The notes below the pieces were generated by a model. That model was not told the DNA's origin, did not search any database, and saw nothing but the letters and a program-made list of their open reading frames with translations. Both the position numbers and the translations under genes were made by a program. This document shows positions 9,591-17,383 of a stretch of 64,000 bases of DNA, piece by piece. Origin of the DNA: Hyphomonas chukchiensis (GTDB lineage: Bacteria; Pseudomonadota; Alphaproteobacteria; Caulobacterales; Hyphomonadaceae); the NCBI RefSeq assembly GCF_000682695.1, contig NZ_AWFG01000011.1:1-64000 (forward strand). The letters are read 5' to 3'. Each line of letters opens with the position of its first letter. Position 1 is the stretch's first letter.

Positions 9591-9741
9591 TCCAGAATCT
9601 CCCATAGCCATATCTGTAAGTGAATAGTGTAGCTCGCGTTCAGCACTTAACAAAGCAAAATGCATTGCCCTTGCGTGAGGCGTTCACAAGGCGGGCAAAC
9701 TTACTAGATTGCCGACACAAACTTCCGGGAGAGAAACCAAG

Positions 9742-10542
9742 ATGGCCTATTCAAAGATTTCCTACGAACTGGACGGCGATACGGCCATCATCAGCTTCGA
9801 CGATGCGTCCACCATGAACGCCTGCGGCATCGATACCGCACAGGAGCTGTTGCACGCCTTTGAAACGGCCGCGCGCGAAGCCCGCTGCACCATCCTGACC
9901 GGTAAAGGCCGCGGCTTCTGCTCGGGCGCCAATCTCGGCGCCAACCCGGGCAGCGGCACAGCGCTGAGCCATCCGGGCTCCATGCCCGATGCCGGCCGCG
10001 CCCTGGAAACCCACTATAACCCGCTGATTCTGGCCATTCAGGACCACCCGCATCCGGTCATCACGGCTGTTAACGGCGCCGCAGCCGGTGTCGGTTGCGC
10101 CCTCGGCCTGATCGGCGATCTCGTGATCTGCGCCAAGAGCGGCTATTTCCTGCAGGCTTTCCGCCGCATCGGCCTCGTGCCCGATGGCGGCTCGACCTAC
10201 CTGCTCGCCCGCACGATCGGACGGGTTCGCGCCATGGAAATGGCCCTGCTCGGCGAAAAAATTCCTGCGGAACAGGCCATGTCATGGGGCCTGGTCAACC
10301 GCGTGGTCGAAGACGACGCGCTGATGGACACGGCCAAGCAACTGGCCAAACAGCTGAGCGAAGGCCCGACCATGGCGCTCGCCATGACACGGAAGCTGAT
10401 CTGGTCGGCCTGTGACGGTGATTTTGAAGGCGCCCTCCGGGCAGAACGCCTGTCCCAGCGCACCGCTGGCCGGTCTGAAGATTTTGCCGAAGGCGTTAAG
10501 GCCTTCCTTGGCAAGCGAAAAGCGGTCTTCAAAGGCAAATAA
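9742..10542 (+). CDS. Enoyl-CoA hydratase/isomerase family protein (crotonase fold)
   Basis: A 266-residue crotonase-superfamily enzyme acting on acyl-CoA thioesters. The oxyanion-hole elements are SGANLGAN and NGAAAGVGCALGL. The second catalytic site reads IGLVPDGGSTYLL, with Asp where classic hydratases have Glu, and the first acid position is Gly. That pattern is seen in PaaG-type isomerases rather than standard hydratases, so an isomerase activity is possible (inference). The start at ATG 9742 is preceded by GGGAGAGAAA. The aldehyde dehydrogenase gene is divergent, with about 150 bases between. Confidence 0.88.
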   Translation: MAYSKISYELDGDTAIISFDDASTMNACGIDTAQELLHAFETAAREARCTILTGKGRGFCSGANLGANPGSGTALSHPGSMPDAGRALETHYNPLILAIQDHPHPVITAVNGAAAGVGCALGLIGDLVICAKSGYFLQAFRRIGLVPDGGSTYLLARTIGRVRAMEMALLGEKIPAEQAMSWGLVNRVVEDDALMDTAKQLAKQLSEGPTMALAMTRKLIWSACDGDFEGALRAERLSQRTAGRSEDFAEGVKAFLGKRKAVFKGK

Positions 10543-10645
10543 TCATCTACAGATTGCAGGAATCTTGCTCGGGTTAACACTGGAGTAAGGCATCCGTGAC
10601 ATTTTCCCGGCGACTATATGGTTGGGCCGGGGGACGGTTACCTGC

Positions 10646-11134
10646 ATGGATTACAGGCTGATTCATTTCAACTGCGCGCGCCCGAAAGGGGCGTTTACGT
10701 TCGAAAATGAGTTCGTGCGCGTTTTCCTGTCGATCCTGCCCCGGATTTTCAGCGACGCGGACTCCTTCGAAGGCCTTCACTGGCATCGCCATGGCGTGCG
10801 CGAGCCCAGTGGCAACTGGCGCGACCTCTATCAGGCCTTCCCCTATGCGGAAGAACTGGGCGTGCCCGATGTCTGCACCATGGCGGGCTGGACGTCGCTC
10901 GAGGAAATGCGGCGCTTCGTCTATTCCGGCAAGACGCACCCGGCCGGCATGCGCCGCCTGCAATCGCAGCTCGACCGCAGCCAGGGCCCCGGATTCGTCA
11001 TGTGGTGGGCTCCGCGTGAGGAGCGTTTCACCATGAGCGACGGATGGGACCGGCTGCAGCACCTGCGCATGCATGGCTCCAGCGCCTATGCCTTCTCCCT
11101 TGATGAGCCGTTGGCCCGCCCCCAGGTCGCATGA
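10646..11134 (+). CDS. DUF3291 family protein
   Basis: A 162-residue soluble protein of the DUF3291 family, whose members have an antibiotic-monooxygenase-like (ferredoxin-like) fold and no proven function. Family features are the DVCTMAGWTSLEEMRRFVY segment, an H-x-x-x-M-R-R stretch, the FVMWWAPREE block and the closing LRMHGSSAYAFSLDEP. The ATG at 10646 gives MDYRLIHFNCARP and is preceded by GGGGGAC; a TTG at 10622 is less likely. Its stop overlaps the start of the phosphatase gene by four bases, so the two are probably translationally coupled. Confidence 0.78.
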   Translation: MDYRLIHFNCARPKGAFTFENEFVRVFLSILPRIFSDADSFEGLHWHRHGVREPSGNWRDLYQAFPYAEELGVPDVCTMAGWTSLEEMRRFVYSGKTHPAGMRRLQSQLDRSQGPGFVMWWAPREERFTMSDGWDRLQHLRMHGSSAYAFSLDEPLARPQVA

Positions 11135-11649
11135 GGGTTTCGCGGCGCGCCTTTGCGGGCCTGACGGTGGCCGCCCTTGTATCAGCCGCCTGCATGTCTT
11201 CGCCGCCCCCGCCGGAAACGGTGATCTATCTTGTCCGCCACGCGGAAAAGCAGACGGGCGACGATCCCTCGCTGACGGAGGAAGGGCGGGCCCGGGCTGA
11301 AGACCTGGCGCTGACGCTGCAACAGGCCGGAATCACGCACATCTATTCCACAGACACCGCCCGAACACGCCAGACAGCGGCGCCGCTGGCGGCGGCCCTC
11401 GGCCTGCCTGTCGAGATATATGATGCGTCTGACCTGCCCGCCTTCGCGCGTCAGCTGACGGCGCAGAGGGGCACATTTCTGGTTGTCGGCCACTCCAACA
11501 CCACTCCCCCACTGGTAGAAGAGCTGGGCGGAGATCCCGGCACGGAAATTAACGAATCGAGCGAATTTGATCGGCTCTATGTGCTGCATATTCGCGGTGA
11601 CGCGGTGCGGACCGAGCTGCGCCGATACGGCGCCCGCTACAGACCCTGA
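11131..11649 (+). CDS. Histidine phosphatase family protein (phosphoglycerate mutase-like), probable lipoprotein
   Basis: A 172-residue branch-1 histidine phosphatase. The phosphate-binding motif LVRHAEK carries the phospho-acceptor His, DTARTRQTA supplies the second Arg, and VVGHSNT the second His. The N-terminus is a short signal with a possible lipobox VSAAC, suggesting anchoring in the periplasm; twin arginines at residues 5-6 (RRAFAG) also hint at Tat export. The substrate is unknown. It overlaps the DUF3291 gene by ATGA and converges with the TfoX-like gene, overlapping its 3' end by 13 bases. Confidence 0.85.
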   Translation: MRVSRRAFAGLTVAALVSAACMSSPPPPETVIYLVRHAEKQTGDDPSLTEEGRARAEDLALTLQQAGITHIYSTDTARTRQTAAPLAAALGLPVEIYDASDLPAFARQLTAQRGTFLVVGHSNTTPPLVEELGGDPGTEINESSEFDRLYVLHIRGDAVRTELRRYGARYRP

Positions 11650-12005
11650 CGCTTCCCTGCCTGCTTCTTTGCCTTCGCAAGTGCCACAGCCAAAGCCCGG
11701 CGTCCCCATTCGCTGGCTGCCTCTGCATCGTCCATGGCCGCAGACGGCAGGCTGACATAGCCGAGATCCGTCAGGCGGCCGTCACTTGGCCGCTTCCAGA
11801 CAAAAGCCTCCCCACCTTCAGCGACGAGTTCAGCCCGCAGCGCCGGGTCGGCCTTCAGATAGACAATGTCATCAGATAGCAGACCAAACATCACACCTTG
11901 CTGAAACACACCCGCGCCGCCGAACATCCGGCGGATGGTGACCGGCCCGAGTGGCGCGAACAGGTCGGCGACGAACGCATGGAAAGGGTCCGGCGGTTTG
12001 GCCAC
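11637..12005 (-). CDS. TfoX N-terminal domain protein
   Basis: A 122-residue protein consisting of a single TfoX N-terminal domain. The family core is VTIRRMFGGAGVFQQGVMFGLL followed by YLKADPALRAELVAEGG and FVWKRPSDG. Stand-alone domains of this kind are common in Alphaproteobacteria and their role is unknown; they need not regulate competence as Haemophilus TfoX does. The start is placed at GTG 12005, just after the DUF3253 stop, because the frame further upstream encodes nothing conserved and overlaps that gene. It is last in a four-gene minus-strand operon. Confidence 0.75.
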   Translation of the reverse strand: MAKPPDPFHAFVADLFAPLGPVTIRRMFGGAGVFQQGVMFGLLSDDIVYLKADPALRAELVAEGGEAFVWKRPSDGRLTDLGYVSLPSAAMDDAEAASEWGRRALAVALAKAKKQAGKRQGL

Positions 12006-12009
12006 AGCA

Positions 12010-12270
12010 CTAGGCCGGCGGCAGACCGAGACGGTACACGCCCTTGAACGTATCAAGGTTGTCCACCGGCTTGCCCTTGCGATAAATGGCAATCGTCCCG
12101 GCCTTTGCGAGGCGAACGGCTTCCGCGCGCACATCCTTGAGCACGCGCTGGAAGTTCTCCTCGCTCACGGCACGGGCCGCCTGTTCGGCACTGATCGTCT
12201 TGCCGACGCCGCACTCTGCCGTCAGCGACAGGATCGCTTCGCGCACCGCGCTATGCCCCGGCTCGCTCAC
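12010..12270 (-). CDS. DUF3253 domain protein
   Basis: An 86-residue protein covering one DUF3253 domain, predicted as a small winged-helix-like fold. It reads AVREAILSLTAECGVGKTIS, then ARAVSEENFQRVLKDVRAEA, then a basic GTIAIYRKGKPVD strand. The function is unknown; nucleic acid binding is only a guess from the fold. The start codon overlaps the stop of the upstream esterase gene by four bases, and the stop lies 4 bases before the TfoX-like start. Confidence 0.75.
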   Translation of the reverse strand: MSEPGHSAVREAILSLTAECGVGKTISAEQAARAVSEENFQRVLKDVRAEAVRLAKAGTIAIYRKGKPVDNLDTFKGVYRLGLPPA

Positions 12271-13502
12271 CAGTCGATCGCCGCATAGGCAAGCTGCTGG
12301 AACTGCTGGCGCATCGGATAGGAGGAGGACGGCATTAGCTGCGTTGCCTGGATGCCGATGATCTCCTCTTCCGGATCGATCCAGAAATAGGTCGAGGCCA
12401 GGCCGCCCCAGCTGAACGTGCCGTCGCTGCCGGGCTGCATGGTGGCGACAACATCGGTCACCACCGATCCGCCGAGGCCAAAGCCGACGCCGTCGGACAT
12501 GACTTCGGTAAACATGGACTTGCCCATGTCGCGCATGGTCTGGCCGAAGGGCAGATGGTTCTGGCGCATGAATTCCAGCGTCTTGGGGCTGATCAGGCGC
12601 TCGCCGTCCAGTGTGCCGCCGCGCAGGATCATCAGGCAGAAACGGTGATAGTCGCGCAGGGTGGACACGAGACCGCCGCCGCCATTCAGCAGCGTCGGAC
12701 GCTTCGCATAGAGGCGCGACTCGGCGCCTGCCGCATCGGCCAGCGTCGTCTCGCCGGTCTGGGCGTCTTTCTGGTAGCAGGCCATCAGGCGGTCGATCTT
12801 TTCTTCGGGCACCCAGAACTCGGTATCATGCATGCCGAGCGGGCCGGTGATGCGCTGGCGGAAGAATTCATCGAGCTCCATGCCGGAGACGATTTCAACA
12901 ATCGCGCCCAGCACGTCGATCGAATGGCCATACCACCACTCGTCGCCCGGCGAGCATTGCAGCGGCAGTTTCGCGAGCCGCTTTGACATTTCCTGCAATG
13001 TCTCGTCCGGCCGGCCGATCTTTTCCTTGCGGTAGAGCGCATCCACGGGATGCTGCATCATGAAGCCATAGGTGATGCCGGACGTGTGCGTGAACAGGTC
13101 CAGCACTTTCATCGGCCGGTCCGGCTTGCGCGTCTTCACATTGTCCTTGTCGCCGCTCTCGTAGACCATCACGTCCGCAAATTCGGGGATGTAACGGCTG
13201 ACATCATGGTCGAGGCGCAGCTTGCCTTCCTCGAACAGCATCATGGCGGCCAGCGATGTGATCGGCTTGGTCATGGAATAAATGCGGAAGATCGTGTGCG
13301 GGCCGATGGGCTCGCCGCTGCCGAGATGCGTCGTGCCGGAATAGTCTTCCAGCGCAATCTCGCCGCCGCGCGAGATCAGCGTCGCCATGCACGGCACCTT
13401 GCCTGTGTCGATATAATTGGTTTTGAAATACTCCGGGATGGCCGCGAGGCGATCCGGGTTGAGGCCGACTTCGTGCGGGTCTGTGGGGTCGTGGTCGAAC
13501 AT
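12267..13502 (-). CDS. Beta-lactamase-fold serine hydrolase (class C-like esterase)
   Basis: A 411-residue serine hydrolase of the class C beta-lactamase/EstB family. The catalytic S-x-x-K is SMTK in IFRIYSMTKPITSLAAM (near residue 76), and the second motif is the YGHS tyrosine in WWYGHSIDVLGAIVE. Relatives hydrolyse short-chain esters or act as lovastatin-type esterases, with no lactamase role implied. There is no signal peptide, so it is cytosolic. The ATG follows the stop of the acyl-CoA dehydrogenase gene directly (TAA then ATG), pointing to coupled translation. Confidence 0.88.
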   Translation of the reverse strand: MFDHDPTDPHEVGLNPDRLAAIPEYFKTNYIDTGKVPCMATLISRGGEIALEDYSGTTHLGSGEPIGPHTIFRIYSMTKPITSLAAMMLFEEGKLRLDHDVSRYIPEFADVMVYESGDKDNVKTRKPDRPMKVLDLFTHTSGITYGFMMQHPVDALYRKEKIGRPDETLQEMSKRLAKLPLQCSPGDEWWYGHSIDVLGAIVEIVSGMELDEFFRQRITGPLGMHDTEFWVPEEKIDRLMACYQKDAQTGETTLADAAGAESRLYAKRPTLLNGGGGLVSTLRDYHRFCLMILRGGTLDGERLISPKTLEFMRQNHLPFGQTMRDMGKSMFTEVMSDGVGFGLGGSVVTDVVATMQPGSDGTFSWGGLASTYFWIDPEEEIIGIQATQLMPSSSYPMRQQFQQLAYAAIDW

Positions 13503-14663
13503 TTATAGCTTTCCCGCTTTGGCGGCGCGGGCGAGTTCCCGCGCAATGATGATCTGCTGGATTTGAGTCGTGCCTTCATAGAGGCGGAAGATGCGGACGT
13601 CGCGGTAGAAACGCTCGATGCCATAATCGGTGACGTAACCCGCCCCGCCGAACACCTGCACGGCGCGGTCGGCCACGCGGCCACAGGCCTCGGTCGCAAA
13701 CAGTTTCGTGCACGAGGCCAGCATGGTGACATCCTCGCCCGCATCACGCCGGCGCGCCGCGTCGAGGATCATGCAGCGGGCCGCATAGGTCTCGGCCTGG
13801 CTGTCGGCGATCATCGCCTGGATCATCTGGTGCTCCATGATCGGCTTGCCGAACTGTTTGCGCTCCAGCGAATAGTTGACCATTTCCTTGATCAGGCGCT
13901 CTGACACGCCCGTGGCGACGGCCGAGATATGCAGGCGACCCTTGTCGAGCACGCTCATGGCCACCTTGAAGCCTTCGCCCTCGCCCGCGAGGCGGTTCTC
14001 GACCGGCACGCGTGCATCCTCGAAAATCACGTCGCAGATATGCGCGCCCTGCTGGCCCATCTTCTTCTCGGGCTGGCCGACGGACACGCCCGGCGTATTG
14101 CGCTCGACGATGAAGGCGCTGACACCCTTGGCGCCCGGCGTCGACGGATCGGTGCGCGCCATGACGGTGAAGAGATCCGCCTTGTTGGCATTGGTGATGT
14201 AGCGCTTGGTGCCGTTCAGCACATAATGGTCGCCGTCGCGGATGGCTTTCGTGGTCAGGCTGCCGGCGTCAGAGCCCGCTTCCGGTTCGGTCAGCGCGAA
14301 GCTCGCGATCAGGTCACCGCTGGCAATGCCGGGCAGCCATTTCGACTTCTGCGCATCCGTGCCGAACAGGACCAGCGCCTGGCTGCCGATGCCAATGTTC
14401 GTGCCCGCAACCGAGCGGAAGGCGGGCGATGTGTGGCCCAGCTCGAACGCCACAAGGCACTCGGTTTCCATGTCCAGCGCGAGGCCGCCATATTCTTCCG
14501 GCACGGCAATGCCGAACAGGCCGAGATTCTTCATCTCGTCCACAATGGACTGCGGCACGGCGTCATTGTCGCCGACTTCGGCCTCGATCGGTATGCATTT
14601 CTCGGTCACGAAGCGGCGCACCTGTTCGATCAGCGCAGCGCGGATTTCGGCATCGAAGGCCAT
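13503..14663 (-). CDS. Acyl-CoA dehydrogenase
   Basis: A 386-residue FAD flavoenzyme performing alpha-beta dehydrogenation of an acyl-CoA. It shows the N-terminal helical domain, FALTEPEAGSDAGS (FAD/substrate loop), KRYITNANKADLF, and the C-terminal QVFGGAGYVTDYGIERFYRD. RLYEGTTQIQ carries the usual catalytic Glu. Overall it resembles the short/branched-chain group. The start at ATG 14663 is preceded by GGGAG about 8 bases upstream; the frame is open to 14750 but that part is not family-like. It is first in the operon with the esterase, DUF3253 and TfoX-like genes. Confidence 0.93.
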   Translation of the reverse strand: MAFDAEIRAALIEQVRRFVTEKCIPIEAEVGDNDAVPQSIVDEMKNLGLFGIAVPEEYGGLALDMETECLVAFELGHTSPAFRSVAGTNIGIGSQALVLFGTDAQKSKWLPGIASGDLIASFALTEPEAGSDAGSLTTKAIRDGDHYVLNGTKRYITNANKADLFTVMARTDPSTPGAKGVSAFIVERNTPGVSVGQPEKKMGQQGAHICDVIFEDARVPVENRLAGEGEGFKVAMSVLDKGRLHISAVATGVSERLIKEMVNYSLERKQFGKPIMEHQMIQAMIADSQAETYAARCMILDAARRRDAGEDVTMLASCTKLFATEACGRVADRAVQVFGGAGYVTDYGIERFYRDVRIFRLYEGTTQIQQIIIARELARAAKAGKL

Positions 14664-14770
14664 ATGGAGGCTCCCATTTATGTTTATCGGCAAGATGATA
14701 TGCCGTTGGGGCACGCTTGTCGAAGGGTGACCGTGCGGTATCAAAGCCAAAAGGGAGGAACAAGCCGCAA

Positions 14771-15199
14771 ATGGTGACGACGGAAGTGACAGAGGGCGAG
14801 TTCAAGGGCTGGCACACCTGGCCTGAAGAGCCATTCGAATATGACACGGCCGGCCCGTTCTACATGCGGACCGACGAAAAAGGCCCGGTTGCGGCCTTCC
14901 GCGCCCAGCGCAAGCACATGAATGCCGGCGGCGTGGTGCATGGCGGCTGCCTGATGACCTTCGCGGATTATGCCCTGTTCGCCATCGGCCATCAGGGCAT
15001 GGAGGGCGTTTACGGCCTCACCGTCGCGTTTACGGCCGAATTCCTCGATGGCGCCCGTGAGGGCGAACTGATCGAGGCGCGCGGCGACCTGCTGCGTCAG
15101 GGCCGCTCCATCACCTTCGTCCGCGGGATCGTCACCGCCGACGGCCGCCCCGTTCTCAATTTTTCCGGTACAATCAAAGTGAAGAGGCCCAAAGCATGA
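14771..15199 (+). CDS. PaaI-type hotdog thioesterase
   Basis: A 142-residue single hotdog domain thioesterase, expected to hydrolyse an acyl- or aryl-CoA. The family signature is HMNAGGVVHGGCLMTFADYALF, with the Gly-Gly and catalytic Asp in the central helix, followed by TVAFTAEFLDGAREGELIEA. The ATG at 14771 follows a GGAGGA ribosome site, and an upstream frame extension to 14717 has no conservation that I recognise. The stop overlaps the SDR start by four bases, so both likely act on the same acyl-CoA pathway. It is divergent from the acyl-CoA dehydrogenase gene. Confidence 0.87.
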   Translation: MVTTEVTEGEFKGWHTWPEEPFEYDTAGPFYMRTDEKGPVAAFRAQRKHMNAGGVVHGGCLMTFADYALFAIGHQGMEGVYGLTVAFTAEFLDGAREGELIEARGDLLRQGRSITFVRGIVTADGRPVLNFSGTIKVKRPKA

Positions 15200-15984
15200 C
15201 CCAGCCCCCCTATCAGGAACTTTCCCGCTCCATCAAAGGCAAGACCGCCCTCATCACCGGCGCGGCCAGCGGCATGGGAAGGGCAACCGCCCACCTCTTC
15301 GCCCGCGAAGGCGCGAATGTCGCCGTCACCGACCTGAAACAGGAAAACGTCGACCGCGTCGTTGACGAGATCAATGCGGCCGGCATCGGCCATGTCAAAG
15401 GCTGGGCGCTGGACGTCAGCGACGCCGACGCGATCAAGCGCGTGATCGACGAGGCTGCCGCGCATTTCGGGGGCATGGACATTCTCGTGAACAATGCAGG
15501 CTTCGCCAAGGCGGGCGATGTCGGCGAGGAAAGCTATGAAGACAGTTGGGGCCCCAGCATCAACGTCATGCTCACCTCGCACCAGCGCGCCATCCGCGCC
15601 GCCCTGCCCTACATGCGCAAGAATGGCTGGGGACGCATCGTCAATATCGCCTCCACCGAAGGCCTCGGCGCCACACCCGGCAACTCGCCTTATGTCGCCG
15701 CCAAGCATGGCGTCATCGGCCTGACGCGCGGCCTTGCGGTCGACCTTGGCCGCGAAGGCATCACGGTCAACTGCATCTGCCCCGGCCCGATCATCACCGG
15801 CATCACCAGCGGCATTCCTGACGAGCACAAGGAAATCTACGCCAAGCGCCGCGTGCCGCTGCGCCGTTACGGCATTCCGGAAGAGGTCGCCAACATGACC
15901 CTGTCGCTGGTCCTGCCGGCGGCCTCCTTCCTCAATGGTGTGCACATCCCGGTCGATGGCGGCATGTCGATCAAGAACGCCTGA
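15196..15984 (+). CDS. Short-chain dehydrogenase/reductase (SDR)
   Basis: A 262-residue classical SDR. The cofactor motif is ALITGAASGMGRATA, with an acidic residue following at VTDLKQENV that favours NAD(H). DILVNNAGFAKAG is the NNAG motif, and the catalytic Ser and YxxxK lie in VNIASTEGLG and SPYVAAKHG. It probably oxidises a hydroxyacyl or alcohol intermediate; the substrate is not evident. It is translationally coupled to the thioesterase by a 4-base overlap. Confidence 0.9.
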   Translation: MTQPPYQELSRSIKGKTALITGAASGMGRATAHLFAREGANVAVTDLKQENVDRVVDEINAAGIGHVKGWALDVSDADAIKRVIDEAAAHFGGMDILVNNAGFAKAGDVGEESYEDSWGPSINVMLTSHQRAIRAALPYMRKNGWGRIVNIASTEGLGATPGNSPYVAAKHGVIGLTRGLAVDLGREGITVNCICPGPIITGITSGIPDEHKEIYAKRRVPLRRYGIPEEVANMTLSLVLPAASFLNGVHIPVDGGMSIKNA

Positions 15985-16060
15985 CGCCTCTGCCCGATCT
16001 GTGAATCTTATCCAGTTTTCGTCACATCCTGCTCATGATCTGCAGGGATAATGCGAACTG

Positions 16061-16636
16061 ATGAGACAAGTACTGGTTCTGCTCACGCTATTCTTGTCTG
16101 CCGTGTCGCACGCCACGGCAGACGCTCCAGTATGTGACACAACAGACTCGACGCCGATTGAATTCGCCGCGCTTGGCAAGACAGCTCTGCTTACGAGCCA
16201 CCTGCACCCTTCATCCTACCCGGGCGAACCGCCGGTCGTTGACCGCCAACTGAGCATTTCCGGTCACGCGCTGATCGCTCTCCCTGTGGGCAGCAAACTG
16301 ATTGATGAACCAGATATCGGCTGCGCCGAGTTGATCGCCGATTCGCAGGTGGCCATTGCCGACAGCCTTCGCTCCGGCGCCACACTGGACACCGTGCCTG
16401 AAGATAATCTGGCCGCCCTGCTGAATCCGGCGCTCTGCGGCGAAGACCGGGATGGCCGGTGCAACTATGCAGATATCAGCATCTTCCTGGAAGGAACTGA
16501 TCCGGCAAGGATATCCGAATTGATGGCAGCGCGCGCGCCTATCATCCGTATCAAGGAGTCGGCCTATATCGAGAGCGTATGGGCACTCGATATTCAAACC
16601 AATGAACTGGTCCCCCTCTGGTTGGAGGGGTGTTAG
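16061..16636 (+). CDS. Hypothetical secreted protein
   Basis: A 191-residue protein I do not recognise. Residues 1-20 form a signal peptide (hydrophobic VLVLLTLFLSAVS then ATA before DAPVC), so the mature form is periplasmic or outer-membrane exposed. Four cysteines sit in the mature part, including one near the start (PVCDTTD) and one as the last residue (LEGC), which suggests disulfides. There is no lipobox and no membrane segment after the signal. It stands alone between the SDR gene and the convergent GST gene. Confidence 0.7.
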   Translation: MRQVLVLLTLFLSAVSHATADAPVCDTTDSTPIEFAALGKTALLTSHLHPSSYPGEPPVVDRQLSISGHALIALPVGSKLIDEPDIGCAELIADSQVAIADSLRSGATLDTVPEDNLAALLNPALCGEDRDGRCNYADISIFLEGTDPARISELMAARAPIIRIKESAYIESVWALDIQTNELVPLWLEGC

Positions 16637-16645
16637 CGAAGCGTC

Positions 16646-17263
16646 TCAGCCCTTCGCGAACCCGCGCTCGGTCATCGCGGCGTGCCAGCGGCCAAGGTGT
16701 TCGTGTTCCTTGTGCGGCTCCCATTTCATCACGCGGGCAAAGCCGACGGCGATGTAGAGCGTGATGTCGGCAATCGAGAAACGATCCGCCGCGACGAAGT
16801 CATGGGTGGCAAGGTGCGCGTCGAGGCGCTTGGCCATTGCGCGCGCGGCCTTCTCGCCCTTGGCGGCGGCCTCCGGGCTTTGCGGCACTTCCAGCGGCGC
16901 CATCATCGGGTGCGAATTGCGGAACCAGCCGGCAAACTGGATGAAGAACATCAGTTCGATGCGGCGATCCCACATCTCGATCAGGGCCTTTTCCTTCGGG
17001 TCTGTGCCCATCAGGTTTGGCTCAGGGAAGATGCCTTCCAGATAGGTGCAGATCGCGCGGCTCTCGGTGATCGCCGTGCCATCATCCAGCACCAGGGCTG
17101 GCACCTGCGAATAGGGCGAGACCTCGCGGTATTCCGGCGTTTTGTGCTGCTGGTCCATGATCGACACGTCGATCATCTCCACCGCGTCGAGCTTGCCTTT
17201 CGCGCGCAGGAAAAAGACCACGCGATCCGGGTTTGGCGCCTTGGGGCTCTGGTAAAGTTTCAT
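16646..17263 (-). CDS. Glutathione S-transferase family protein
   Basis: A 205-residue two-domain GST. The N-terminal thioredoxin-like domain begins MKLYQSPKAPNPDRVVFFLR, with the cis-Pro in YSQVPALVLDDGTAITESRA and the Glu-Ser glutathione contact. The C-terminal helical domain contains FVAADRFSIADITLYIAV, the usual N-capping motif. Substrates are not predictable. A 25-base perfect inverted repeat lies just upstream, between this gene and the TonB receptor gene on the same strand. Confidence 0.9.
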   Translation of the reverse strand: MKLYQSPKAPNPDRVVFFLRAKGKLDAVEMIDVSIMDQQHKTPEYREVSPYSQVPALVLDDGTAITESRAICTYLEGIFPEPNLMGTDPKEKALIEMWDRRIELMFFIQFAGWFRNSHPMMAPLEVPQSPEAAAKGEKAARAMAKRLDAHLATHDFVAADRFSIADITLYIAVGFARVMKWEPHKEHEHLGRWHAAMTERGFAKG

Positions 17264-17296
17264 CTGTTTCTCTCTCCCTTTTCATTATCGTAGCGC

Positions 17297-17371
17297 TCAT
17301 CCTGAGCGAAGTCGAAGGACGGGCGCGTGCTCCTGACCTCCCGGCTCGTCCTTCGACTTCGCTCAGGATGA
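17297..17371. repeat. 25-base perfect inverted repeat with 25-base spacer
   Basis: The arms at 17297-17321 and 17347-17371 are exact reverse complements (first arm begins TCATCCTGAGCGAAG). The structure lies 12 bases past the TonB receptor stop and upstream of the GST gene. The sequence resembles dispersed intergenic repeats I recall from alphaproteobacterial genomes. It could act as a transcript-end hairpin, but no T-run follows it on either strand. Confidence 0.85.
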
Positions 17372-17383
17372 TCCTGCCTTCAT

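Noticed and set aside
12267-13502. Antibiotic-resistance beta-lactamase
   Set aside because: The protein has no signal peptide and belongs to the esterase-like branch of the fold.
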